Assembly (NCBI RefSeq): GCF_001949145.1
Contig: NW_019091533.1
Location: forward strand, 220,765 to 284,764
DNA from: Acanthaster planci
Taxonomy: Eukaryota; Echinodermata; Asteroidea; Valvatida; Acanthasteridae
DNA: 64,000 nucleotides
Direction of reading: 5' to 3'
Shown here one piece after another: positions 21,444 through 32,925 of this stretch. Numbering within the stretch: the first letter of the stretch is position 1; every line of letters starts with the position of its first letter. The notes beneath the pieces were generated by a model. That model had not been told where the DNA came from, did no database searches, and saw nothing but the letters and a program-made list of their open reading frames with translations. The position numbers and the translations under genes were made by a program.

Positions 21444-22736
21444 CTTTGAGGGGAAACAAAGACAAGAAAATTACCGATCAATTTCCCTCGTATAGCATTG
21501 CAATATTCAACACAATTCGATTCTTGTTCAAAATTTTACAGACTGCATGATGAAAATGTATTTTTGCAGTGCCAAATAGAACATGTTACAGTCTGCTACA
21601 CACTTTTCACGGCTGCATGAAAAGGAGGCCTTCCTACAAGGTAATACTAATTTAGGTTGGAACTGCGAATTACTAAGGGTCAGTGACTCAAGACTTCGGA
21701 CACGACACAGAAAAAACACAGTACACAGTACGTAAAAAGTCATGACCAATAAACAAGTTCCTATTTTTCCTCCAAGTGTAACCCTCTAACTGGATTGGAT
21801 ACAGGGAAATTGACAAACGTTTTCTTTCAAATACATGTACCTTGTTACGAAGCCAAAACATAAAGCGACCCTGGCAAAGTAATGATGATGTTACAACAAT
21901 TCTGCTAAGTCCCTTCATTCTCACAATGAACCTTCCCGAATCTTCCCAAAGCCCCAAACTGTGCAAGAAACTTCATTGCTTTCAAAATTTTTATGAACCA
22001 ATGAGTGCCATGAAGAGTAAAAGTGTCTGGGCTCGGCCTCCCTCAATCCTCAGGAATCCTACAAAAACCTTCAAGGACTTTTAAAGATTTGGGAAGGACT
22101 AATCTCTCAACATCATGCCAAGATGATACGCACCCCTTTTAGAGATGGACTCCTTATTTTCTTTGGCCTCTTGATACCATTGCGATGGTTCTTGCGGCCT
22201 ATGTGAAAAAGAAAAACAGAAAAAAATGAGCAACACTTTCACTATGACTCCCACTGGGAGACTTTATCAAATATGCAGGAAGCCTGTTTACTACATTGCT
22301 GGGATGCTGGCAAGTGACAGAACTATCTCTTTAGAGACGGCACTACCACGTCTTTAGTGGCGTTGTGAGTGATGTTACATTTGAAGAAAACTGAAGTCAT
22401 TATTAGACAAATTTTCCATTTTACCCCGTCCCCCCCCCAAGACCCGGAATACGGCCACTGACAAGTTATGGTAATTACAGCAGAACAGTGGACCGTTACC
22501 AAGGTGCACTTTGAGCCAACCAATGAACTGAAGTGGCCTCAGAATGCTTCCTTCCATCAGGACTCTTATAAAGTTAAACTCTTTCAGTACGTCAGTAGTA
22601 ATGAAGTGAAGGAAAGAACTATCAGCCTGTCATGGTGAAGAGTTTCTTACTCCTCGTTTTCTGACAACATCTGGAATAAACTTTAGAGGTAACACTTACT
22701 GTTGTTATGACTGGTGTGGTTCTTGGACTTGGCCAT
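21363..22736 (-). CDS. RPL29: Ribosomal protein eL29 (60S subunit), three exons
   Basis: The minus-strand exons 22736-22700, 22198-22134 and 21443-21363 join to a 60-aa protein. It begins MAKSKNHTSHNNSRKNHRNG, continues IKRPKKIRSPSLKG, then VDPKFLKNMRFAKKHNKRHP, and ends KPKAEA. This is the conserved N-terminal block of eL29, a very basic protein on the solvent side of the large ribosomal subunit. Introns are GT/AG with phases 1 and 0. Animal eL29 ranges from about 60-75 aa in invertebrates to about 160 in mammals, so this is a short form lacking the Lys/Ala-rich extension. It is convergent with the L1-like gene. The exons are too short for simple ORF scans. Confidence 0.96.
21444..22699 (-). 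other. RPL29 introns
   Basis: The introns 21444-22133 and 22199-22699. Ribosomal protein introns often host snoRNAs. No clear C (TGATGA)/D (CTGA) pair was seen on the minus strand; an H/ACA snoRNA cannot be excluded by eye. Confidence 0.4.
22134..22198 (-). CDS. RPL29: RPL29 middle exon
   Basis: The 65-base exon starts after CACATAG and ends AAAGGG|GTGCGT. It encodes SRKNHRNGIKRPKKIRSPSLKG. The RKxHRNGIKRP block is the most conserved part of eL29. Confidence 0.94.
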
Positions 22737-22757
22737 GGTGCTCTGTTGACCGAGCTC
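22700..22757 (-). CDS. RPL29: RPL29 exon with start codon (CDS 22700-22736)
   Basis: On the minus strand, TTACAG at the 22758 side is followed by 21 untranslated bases, then ACC ATG GCC, an excellent Kozak context. MAKSKNHTSHNN follows, ending AACA|GTAAGT in phase 1. The acceptor just before the short leader implies a further non-coding 5' exon. A donor-like CTCAG|GTATTC near 22845 on the minus strand could be its end, but this is uncertain. Confidence 0.9.
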
Positions 22758-23866
22758 CTGTAATATGTCAAATACATGTGAGAGTGTGACTGAAAGTGAA
22801 GGGTTGGGCCCAACTATTAAAGAAACAAGAACCGTTAGGGAATACCTGAGATTTCATCCTACCCATCAGCTAGTCACGCTAGTGAAGCTTGTGTCATTTC
22901 TGAGGTGATGACGTAGGCAGCGGGTTACAATTGAGCCCAACATAATAAAATAATTCCAAGTACAGCCCATCCACATTATCCCGTAAAATCTGAAAATGTT
23001 ATAGCATGCAAATGAGATGGTGGCCAGTTGGTCTGCACCAACAGCATCTTCATGACCGTTATTATCATAAGTTGTCACTCAAACTTTCATTCATTTTAGA
23101 TGTGACACACTGACTATGATATTTAGGAGCCTAATAAGTATTAGGTTTTATCAGTATTAATAAATATGTGATAAATATAAATATTATACAAATATAAATA
23201 AATACTACTATTAATTATTAGCCATATTCAAGTACAATATACAGTGTACATAATGTGTGAATATGATTTATTTCAATATTTGCCACTAAATATAAGTGGC
23301 CTGAGGCAAGTCAAGAAGTGACACGAGGGGTCATTTTGGTCAAGACGTTGCTATGCTAGAAAGTAAAAAATCATGAACATGTAAAAAACATGAATTCTTA
23401 GAAGTTACGGCGCTAAGGCCCACATGTATGATTCTCCCTAGAACTTACATGTACTACATCCATCTTTTTGAAGGTTCTGTATGCTATGGCATTTTGACAA
23501 GTGCTCTGCCAGGGTCAGGTAGTTTTACGTGAGAAAACCTCTGGTTGCACTTTCTGGAGCAAATCTACCCCTGAAGACCCTCATAATGAACTTCTACCTA
23601 TATTGAACATCTGTGTTTGCGTTTATTTTGAAGAATTTAACCTATATTATTGTCAAAAAATGAGGGTTTTTTCCTACCATTCCACCAATTTGCATGGTTA
23701 GTTTATCAGTAAAAGGTCACATTTTCTTACAATTTACAATTTGAAATTTCCAAAAAACAGGGTCAGCGCAATAAAGAGAGTGTTGCCTTTCTTTTTAGGG
23801 GGACTTACCAGTTTTGCAAGATTAAAATGTCAAAAAACTAGGGGGGGCCCCAAGTATACAATCCCC
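22758..23866. other. RPL29 5' flank
   Basis: The first non-coding exon and TOP promoter should be here but were not pinpointed. 23140-23225 is very AT-rich. Confidence 0.35.
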
Positions 23867-24491
23867 TAGCCCCACAAATAGGACTGTAGTGGCTCTCTTT
23901 TTCAATCTGTCTCTTATCTGTCGCCACCACAGCCCTACTTCAAGGTATGTCTTCAAGGTATTCAAGGTAGGCGTTTAAGCCTGAAATCCAAACTGCAGGA
24001 TTGTCACAAACTTTGAATCCTAATATCTTCCGAAATGAGAATGACTCGACAATTTTACCTACACCGGCATATTCCTCAGAGTTCAGACTTTTATATGACC
24101 ACCCTACAGCTTTCCCACACCTGCTGTATCATGCTCCACATATGTGCTGAGGGCGTACTATACACTAGCAAAGTGCGCGCCCAACTTATTACTGAGCAAT
24201 ACTGTGACAACATTGATTATGCACCTACAGCACCTGTTGGGTGCCTTGACTTCAGCCGCATGAAGCGCTGTTTTTGTTTTTCAAAATGGCGCTGCCCATG
24301 GTCAGCATAGAAATATCACATGCCCAGTTTTCTAGGCGCCACACATCGAAAAATATATGGTTTGGGAAAGCTTTAGGGTGCTCATATAAAAGTCCAAACT
24401 CTAAGGAATATGTGCCTTGAGGTAGGGCTGTGGTGGCGACAGACGAGACAAATTGTAAAAGAGAGCCACTACAGCCCTATTTGTAGGGCTA
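23867..24491. mobile_element. 625-bp inverted-repeat element
   Basis: Left TAGCCCCACAAATAGGACTG and the reverse of right CTATTTGTAGGGCTA begin matching arms that share TAGTGGCTCTC and GTCGCCACCACAGCCCTAC. Similarity resumes deeper at the left (24070-24118, ATTCCTCAGAG, CTTTTATATGA) and at right 24360-24412, with about 120 extra bases inside the left arm. It has no coding frame of its own. Confidence 0.65.
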
Positions 24492-27400
24492 ACAGTCCCC
24501 ATGTATCCGTACATGTACATGTACATGACATATGTACATGTACTGTACTGCACGATAGCCTACGCAGTTAAGTTCTGTAACCAAGAAAGTAGGCCTAGGC
24601 ATTGGCTACAGCCTTTTGTGCAGGTTTATCCTTAGAACGGACTCCTAAATGTAAAGAGTACCAACAGTTCTACTTTCAAGAGAAAGCATATCAGATTCTG
24701 TACTTCATGATGCCAAAGCACTTTTCTTACTCCGTGATTGAAAGATGAAGCTTTTCGTTCGAAGCGAAAGTAACTGTGCAAAGGCTTCTATTCTAATGAG
24801 TTGTCCTCCAAGTCATTTAACCAAAGCATTTTCATATCAAAATTCAAACAAATCATTTCCCTCTTTTCACAAAATACTCTCTTAACGTTTATTTGTTAAA
24901 AACTGTACACATTATTCTTTCAGGAGTTCGGATGCCTATGATTTGGATGGAATCATACCGGTTCTTATTCAGCTTCCTCGCTCTAATTTAAAATGGCCGA
25001 TGAAAAAGGCCTACCTGTAGAGGGCGCTATGCTTTGTTGTAATCGTAAAAAGGAACTTCTCAGGTCATGGTTGGGGACTTGATGTGTAATGATTCGGTGG
25101 GGTTTCGCAATTTTGTGAAAGACATGGGGTTATTTCTATTTCTGTAGGGTGGCAGCAGTAAGGCTTAACATTCAAATTAATACAAACAAAAATAAAGCAT
25201 TAAAAAACAACAGAAATACAGATCCAGAAAGAATTTTGGGGTGCTACTTTTTTATGCATACATACAGAAAACACGAGAAAGAAGAATGGCACGTCCTGTG
25301 GTGTCAAATTCAGTGTACTTAAAGCACGTTGCCTCCATTAACTGATCTCCACCTGGATATGGCATTGGCCACTGGCAATCATGCAATCGCACTGGAATAC
25401 CACAGACTGGCTAACCAAAAACGTACATAACTGGCGACTGCAATGCCCAACAAACACCCACAAAGGCATTCAAAACAACAAAAGGAGGGACTGTGAAGCA
25501 GTCTACTCCTTTCACCATTCGTCAACTGCGCCACGTCTACGCTTGCGTGTAGTGTGACATTTCTACTGATCCGATCCGCTCGGTACAGTCAGGTTCCAGC
25601 CCAACACTTGTGGAAATCATGAAACTCCCTCTACTTTTGTTGCAGTGTTATTCTTTCCACACACGGGTTCTTTTTATCAGCAGGATTTACGTCAGTGGGG
25701 TACTGTTAGGTTATCTTGTTAATTTCACGAATGGCTAGAGCAAGGTTTTATGTCGGGAAAATAAGGGGGCGTGGACTGATACATCGTTATGGGCGTATCG
25801 GTTGTACAGGCTTATTTTATTTGGAGAAATGAAGTTGGTCTGATTTCGAAAAATTCAAGAAGTTTTCCACAGAGTCTTGTTCCCATCATAATGGTTGTTA
25901 GGGTCAAGTTGGTGCGTTGCCACGTCACTTGACCCCACCCGGACCCGCGTTACCATGCAGGTTGTCACGAGGGTATGTTGGCTAATCGTTCACCCGTCTC
26001 AACCCCCGCCCCCACCCACTCCAGCGTGCTTTAGTGACCATACGTACATGTACATGTACAGTTAAGCCATGGGACACTAAAGAAAGTTGGAATGCGCGTG
26101 GGATGGAGCGGTCTGAAGTGCACGACAAAACGACGTGACGTACGTGTACATTGTGTTATGACGACTTACAAGAGGGTCTAAATTTATCTCGCTTTGCGTG
26201 GGTAGCCCTAGTAATTTTATCCAGCGCGATGAAAGTTGCACCCGTGCTACGGGTTATTTGCCTGTTTTATTTATCTAACCACTGTCTCAAATGTTGCTAA
26301 ATTGTTTTTTGTTGTCTCTTTTTGAAGTAGATATATTTCAGGTGTGGTGAAAACTTGTTTGCCACATTTTTTTGTTTAAGCGGTTCCTGTGACACTAATT
26401 GAGATTTTGGTTTTGGCAAATTTTGTCATGAAATTTTAACGAAAAGTTTTCTTTCTCTACTAGATCGACAGCATCAGCGTTCAGAAGCGATTACATCATG
26501 TAAAATTGAACGTGTAATACATGTAAAATTTTATATACCAAAGGGGCAGAGCCCTTCCATCCTGACAATTGAAATCCTAGCAGTATCAGTTCTGTTCTTG
26601 TTATAATTAGTCACCGACCTAGCTCATCACAGAACTATAAATCTATGTTGTTTACTGGAGTTCATTCTCAGTTTACATAACTTAAAGTCCAATCTATCCA
26701 AAGTCACTAAACAAACGTGACAAGTTATTTCTTTGTCAGATTGACAGCAGACTACGGGAGTGCTCTGTGACAACGGTGACAAGTGGATCCCTCTCCCACC
26801 ACGGTAACACACTGGGTATCTAGTTGGGGGGTTGGGGTATAGGATTGGGGTGGGATGTGTGTATTTATCAACACAATGTCTAATTACTTGCGAGTACCCC
26901 CACCACCATGGTGAGGGGTGACGAACCACCTTCGCATTCCACCTCAGTCGTGCCCACATCCATGGAGCTTGCAAGTGAACAAAAAATAAGGCGAGAGGAT
27001 GAAAGCAGAATGCAAGAAGCCAGTTTTCTTGAAGTAAAATTAACATTACAAACATAGAGTCTCAACGAGTAGTTTCAAAAGTGAACCACCTTTTGAAACT
27101 CGAGTGAAATCACGATGTTCTAGTGACGCAATGTTACTCGAATTGTCGAGTTGCCCTTAGGTTCAGTCGAAGGGAGTGAATTTTCACTCGTGTGGAATTC
27201 ATTTCTTCTGTTGGAAATTTATAGAGTCCCAAAAGTTGGTTCGATCATGCACTTTTCCTATTGTGCAGAAATGAAAAGGTGCATCCCGTAAAAATATTAG
27301 CAGAAAATGTTTACAACAGATGTGATTATGAATACGGCTGTTTACTTCTACCGAATTCCTCGTATCAAATGGACAATGGGGAAATCATCTGATGAATGAA

Positions 27401-27957
27401 TCAGTATACAAATATTGTAATTTCACATGAAAAAGCCATCATCTCGTTTTCCTTTTACAAACTTGATTTTCAGCGTCTCGGGTTACCTGTACACCGTACA
27501 AATTAAGCTCAATATACATGTACGTTCCACAGTGTCTACAAATAACCCCCAATAATTGGTCAAAACACAATCTACTGTTGAACATAAAAAGACGTCTTCA
27601 TTTTGTGATCAATTAGAAACGAAAGATAATTGCAACATCCTGAAATCAATACTGTGTTTCTACTTTCTTTCAAATGTCCGGATTAAAGGAACAATTTGTT
27701 ATGGCTATTGAACAAAGAATTAATTTCTCAAATGTTCATGACTGGCCGAATCAACACATCTGATACATTACCCAGTACACTTTTACAGCACTTTAATACG
27801 GCAAAATGGACACAGTTGACATCAAATGTCTAAAAACACAGGCCTAAGATGTGCATACTATGTGCACAGGTTTTGACAACTTAGTGTTCATGTATTCTGC
27901 TGCTTCTAAGTATTGCGACAACCTCCACTGACTCTAAAAAGTGCTGGGTCCTCCTTA
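24492..27957. other. Gene-poor intergenic DNA
   Basis: No gene recognised. (TACATG)n scraps occur at 24510-24545 and 26042. A 10-bp hairpin (AGTTTCAAAA, TTTTGAAACT) is at 27071-27100. Confidence 0.4.
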
Positions 27958-28640
27958 TTAATGATAATAGGTCAATATACTAGACAGTTTTGTTTTGAAG
28001 GTATCAATATTTGAACCTTCCCTTATTTCGGCCGGTAAATGATTCCATTCCACAAGGGTCCTGGGTATAAAGGAGAATTTGTAACATTTTTTTGTGCCGA
28101 TTGATGGGAACAAGAAACAGAAGATGTTATCCGTGTTGTAATCCCCTCTCTCTCAGATTTAAACCGGTAATGATCCGTGTTCACTGATACTTACTTGATA
28201 GATTTATACAATAAAGTGAGTCTTCTGCTGGCTCTATACGCTCCTCCAGAGATTTCCATCCCAGGTTTTGAATCATTGAGGAAACACTGCTGGACTTTAG
28301 TCTGCTTTTGTGATCTTGGTGGTACAGATCCCACACATTAGCACAATATTCCAGCTTAGGCCTAACTAGGGTTTTGTAGGCAGTCTCCTTCGCCCTTGGG
28401 GAGCAGCTACGGAGATTTCTACGGAGTAACTCAAGCATCTTGTTTGCCTTTGAAGAGACACTGCTTATATGATCAGCCCAACTCAGTTTCTGATTTATTT
28501 CTACTCCCAGGTAAGTATGGCCATTTGCCTTCTCGAGTGGTTTTCCATTCATCATGTAGGTAGACAAAAAGGTTTTTTCTTGTGGGTAACACGTTCAGTA
28601 TAACATTTTGCTATCTGCCAACTTGACTCCTATTGGCTGA
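27958..28640 (-). mobile_element. 3' end of a non-LTR retrotransposon (LINE), decayed
   Basis: The minus strand encodes YLGVEINQKLSWADHISS, LLRRNLRSCSPRAKETAY, LVRPKLEYCANVWD and IQNLGWKSLEER, the thumb and C-terminal part of a LINE reverse transcriptase. A frame shift follows, then FSFIPRTLVEWNHLPAEI and TFKTKLSSILTYYH with stop at 27958. Upstream traces (FLSTYMMNG) are broken by stops near 28610. Truncated and frame-shifted, so inactive. The closest type is CR1/L2/Jockey-like. Confidence 0.85.
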
Positions 28641-28976
28641 CTCCCGTGTGTATGTATACATGTACACGGGCGTCAATGTGTATTAAAGTGTCCAAGTAAT
28701 GAATTTTTCTGTGATGGTCAGTTTTTGCAGCTTCCAACTATTATTACATGTATGAAATCTGATCAACACCCCCTTTCTGTTCAATTGTATTTAATAGTGG
28801 TAGACTTCCTTTAAACACTTTTCTTGCGTTTCTGGACAAATAATTAACGAGGGCGCTATATCGTGATGTCATACTGCAACAGAAGCTGTCCAGTTACTCA
28901 GTTTGGAGGGGTTCTGTTCAAAGTGGGAAACAAATTTATATGTATTTCAAGATGGATTTACGCCGGGAGATGTAAA

Positions 28977-29056
28977 TTAAGTTTGGATTTTTGCCCTACC
29001 CGACGTGTATACCGTGAATAAAATACACGTCGGGCAGGGCAAAAATCCCAAATTAA
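28977..29056. repeat. 80-bp hairpin with 34-bp arms, flanked by AAATTAA
   Basis: The left arm contains GGATTTTTGCCCTACCCGAC and the right GTCGGGCAGGGCAAAAATCC, with a loop of about 12 bases and only about four mismatches. The sequence AAATTAA occurs at both edges. It may be a TTAA-type miniature element or a small-RNA hairpin; the sequence alone cannot decide. Confidence 0.6.
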
Positions 29057-29240
29057 TATATATTCATGCAGCTTTAATTGCCGTAACTGTGCATGATTTT
29101 TTTGAGAATGGGTTGCAACATCAAAGAAAAGAAAACATCCAGAATTCTTGTAACTTTTTGCGCTGGATAGCTGCAACATTCAGGTTGTGCTTAGAACGGC
29201 ATCACGGTTTTGCTCAATATGAACTGCTGTGGCGTGAAAA

Positions 29241-29432
29241 CAGTGCTGTAGTCGAGACCATATGCATAACAAAACCAGTCACAAGTAACATGATGAACCA
29301 TGACAAAGGAATGCTTTTGTTGCAGTTCATTTAAATAGCTTGTAATTTGAATTGAGATCGGAGGTCTTGTGTTGGTCTTGTGACTTTGTTTTGGTCTTGT
29401 GAAGGTCTTAAGCGGTCTCGACCACGACACTG
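29241..29432. mobile_element. 192-bp element with hAT-like ends
   Basis: CAGTGCTGTAGTCGAGACC at the left is mirrored by GGTCTCGACCACGACACTG at the right (19 bp, three mismatches). The CAGTG start resembles hAT termini. A matching 8-bp duplication is not clear. The interior near 29360-29410 has short GGTCTTGTG repeats. Confidence 0.5.
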
Positions 29433-32216
29433 CATAAAACAAATAAGTATAGCCTGCCCTTGTAAATGACAAACAGAAATTATCATGGACCACATTAAAG
29501 ATTGCACTGCATAGGAACTATATAATTTGTAGACAGTAAAATGTGGTCGGAAAAGACAACTGGATCACAATAGCCCGACTTTTACGAGCCTATATTTTGT
29601 CTCCATGCAAGGAGTCGATTTTCTCCCCCTCTGCAATGTGACACCCTGAAAGTTCCGAGGTCGGAAATCTCTTGGGTCAAAATAAACCCGCCAGGAGGAA
29701 GCAGGACATCCACTGGTTTATTTCTGTCGCCATTTACGCTCTCCCATTGCGGTTCAAGTTCACATTGTGCCAGGGGATTGAGTAACAACGATATACAACC
29801 GCAGGAAATGCACCATCAACACGGTACTTTGTTTTCCTCCTAAAATGCATGTTCTGCGCAAGTGCGCGGTCATGTCAGGTTAGGATTCGATCCTGGTTCT
29901 GTGAATACAGTCGTGTCAAAATCGCTCAAAAATGTCTTTGGAAATAATTGATTTTCTTCTTGAACCTGTTTTTAAAATCCTTTTTGGAAAAGCAAATATG
30001 TCCATCGATGAATAAGGATTACTGTGTTACATGTATTCAGAGGAATAATTCACGTTCAATTCACGTTCCAGCTGGTATACAAAATGAAAATCAAATAAAA
30101 ACAAAAGCCATCATCCCGACATGTGACGATTGAGGTCAGCTAAATAAAAAAAATGATACGGGTACCGGCTGTGCATACTTGCCCCATGAAGCAAGCTTCA
30201 TGAATCTTCAAGCGTCCTTGAAAGAGGGATGATGGAAGCAATCCTATTCCCAAGTTTACAGAAAGACAAGAGAGGAAAAAGACGAGAAATCGTGTTAACC
30301 TGTGGTGCGTTTTTGTCCACAAAAAAAGAGAAAACATTGCAGCACACAAAATATTTTCGGAAAACCTCTGACGAGACACAGCAGAGATAAATTGGATCGA
30401 ATCGTCGTATTAGTCACGTACAATCATATTTCATGGCATGCGTATGTGCCAACGACACCATGTTGAACACACAGTCTTTAAGTACATGTACAGGTATTAA
30501 GTTGGCAAGGGGGCGAATAAAATCAACCCCGCTGACAGCATCTTCGCGCGCTGCTTTGTGTTCAGATTGTCTGTGTCCGTCGTAAAAATTTCTTGGCTGA
30601 AACGTCCCAGGATGTACAGTATTTAGCCGATGGGCTATGACAAACCCACCTTGACTCTGTACAATGGGCTGTGTGCCCGTTCCTTCAGTGCGGCAAGATC
30701 TTACCAACGGGAACGAGGTTGATGGCAACCTCATGCAGGTTCACGAGTGCCATTCGCTGCTGACGCAGACGGGGCTCAGTTCAGGTCTCTAAGGTTGAGC
30801 AATAAATGGGTAGCAGAGAACATTGAGCAATATCATATCACCAAAGTGAAAACTGAAATAAACTAAAAAAAAGAAAGACCCAAGTTTCCCAGGTGTTATA
30901 CACACACAAAGCTGGTTTCTTTGTCTCTATGCCTTTTCAATTTTAATGGCTCAACAGTAGGTTGACCTATTACTCAGAGAAATGCGCGTAGTTCCATCTA
31001 CAGCTGATCACCCCGTGATCGCCATTGTGAAAAAGTGATGCTTTCTACTCCATTACAAAACATGGAGGGACCCGTTTCGTCAATTTTTCCGAGAACTACT
31101 GTACAAGCTGGCAGTCCGGCAGGCGGCTGCTACTTCCCAAACGATAAAAGTATGCGGCTGCCACCCATCTTCACAACACCCTCCAGATCACGGGCCGCAA
31201 AATGCTCATTTAAGCAGAGAATCTGACAGAACTTGAATCATTATGTGCCAGGCAAATTTGGGCCTATATTTATCGGCCTACAACCTCGAGGATGCTACCA
31301 AGCCGAAAAACCTGCGGCAGGCGGTTCACTCCACTTGACAGCTCTATAGTCAACTGTCTTTTTTACATTCTGCATGCTCGCGAATTTCGGCTACAGTTTT
31401 GACAGTGCACAAGAAAATACTCAGTATTCATAACCCAGGGCAAATTAAACAAATACGACTTGCATGTAAACAGTGATTTCCCGTGCGTGGATGAGTGTGT
31501 TTTCCCAAAAATAACAATATGTCCCGCGCGTGGCCAGTTACATGTATTTGGACACATGGGACACTAGATAGATGAAGTGAGCACATGTACATTGTTTCTG
31601 TAACGGTTACAAAAGTAACCTGTTGTTTTGAGCACTACTGACAAAAAATTGGCACTAACTTGTGTGTTACGAGTGAGAATTTTCAGACTCCCCCTCCCAA
31701 TCTAGAAAACAAGGTTCAAGTCATGGAACATCTTCAAAATAGCAGGGAGTGTAAACTGACATTACCAGATGTAGTATGACTCTGAACTTGGACGAACCAA
31801 AAAGTCCTTATTAAGACTTCGTGTCAGCAATGTGAGCCGTACGAAGGGTGTCACGAACTATACCACAAGTCCTATATGAAAGTGGCAGATCCCAGAAACA
31901 TTTTTTTCACAGACAGTAAAACCCTTAAAAAGGTAAATTGCTCTTTTCCTGTTTAAATTTTGGTGTTTAATCTATATTTTGAACTTGTATTTTTAACGTG
32001 TAATATCTGAAATTTAGATTGATGTTTTATTCAAATTCAAATTGGAATTCAAATCAGGTTCATTATAAATCACCACCAAAGAAGAAGTCCAAAGACTTAT
32101 ACCCTTCAGTTTACATAAAAGGTCAGAAAATAAGTATTAAAACACAAAATTAATTTAATAAAATAAGCGAATAATTGACAGCATTGGTGAAGTTTCGTAT
32201 CTGCGAGTCCTTACTT
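29433..32216. other. Gene-poor intergenic DNA
   Basis: Minus-strand frames at 29582-29788 and 30414-30734 are open but match no family known to me and lack partners. Nothing else recognised. Confidence 0.35.
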
Positions 32217-32795
32217 TCAACCTTTCCAACTGGACTGGTATGAATTCCTGAGTGTATGTTGTGAAAAATATAAGTTACGCTGAGGTGGCAGGAGATGGCG
32301 ATGCCTATCAGATACAAGCAAGGATTTTGCAGACTTCAAGACGAGTTTTTCTCTACGCTGACGTAATGAACGTTTTAAAAAACACCAATAATTCACAGTA
32401 TGACAAAGTGGTTGGATAAACAATTATACTTCGAGAACCTTTATGCAATCTCTCATTGCTTTGGTCCATAGCATCGTGATCCCCGAAGACCATGTGACAA
32501 CTCCAACTTCCAATAGAGGACGAACATAATTTGTGAATCGTTAGTAAATCAGACACAGTCACCTGATTCGTCCTCAACTTAAAATGTGTAACCTACGTGA
32601 AGCATTTCTGATAATGAAGTTAACATGTAGATCCCACTTGAGATCATTTTGTACGTTAACACCAAGACGTTTCAAAGAAGGTACAACATCAAATTGCTCA
32701 CCATGAACTTGTAAATTTACAGGGGTTAGCTTTGGCTTAACTTGTGTATTTAGAATTCTTAAAGTTTCTTATTGGTTGAAGTCGATTTTAAATTG
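32217..32795 (-). mobile_element. Second LINE 3' fragment, decayed
   Basis: Minus-strand frames carry LTPVNLQVHGEQFDVVPSLK, RLGVNVQNDLKWDLHVNFII and NASRRLHIL. After stops and shifts come VTVSDLLTIHKLC and SLRQRREKLVLKSAKSLL, then RHRHLLPPQRN. This is the C-terminal reverse-transcriptase region of a LINE of a different family from the one at 28 kb. Several stops and frame shifts make it a relic. Confidence 0.8.
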
Positions 32796-32844
32796 ATAAT
32801 TTTTGTTCTAAGTTTTACTTTACTTCATCTTAAAGATGTTTTTT

Positions 32845-32925
32845 TATATATGCAAAGCGCCTAGAGCGTCAATTTAGGCGGATTTGGCCCAATACAAGAA
32901 CTTATTATTATTTATTATGATAAAA
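32845..32925 (+). repeat. Retroposon 3' tail with (ATT)n end
   Basis: GCAAAGCGCCTAGAGCG, then GGCGGATTTGGCCCAATACA and a TTATTATTATT tail. This resembles the 3' end shared by many invertebrate LINE/SINE families. The upstream part of this copy is not recognised. Confidence 0.55.

Noticed and set aside
22890-22925. TGATGA string as a snoRNA C box near RPL29
   Set aside because: It is on the strand opposite to the host gene and has no paired D box at suitable distance.
26908-27057. 49-codon frame with good Kozak context (MVRGDEPPSHSTSVV)
   Set aside because: Short, no family resemblance, no neighbouring exons or promoter evidence.
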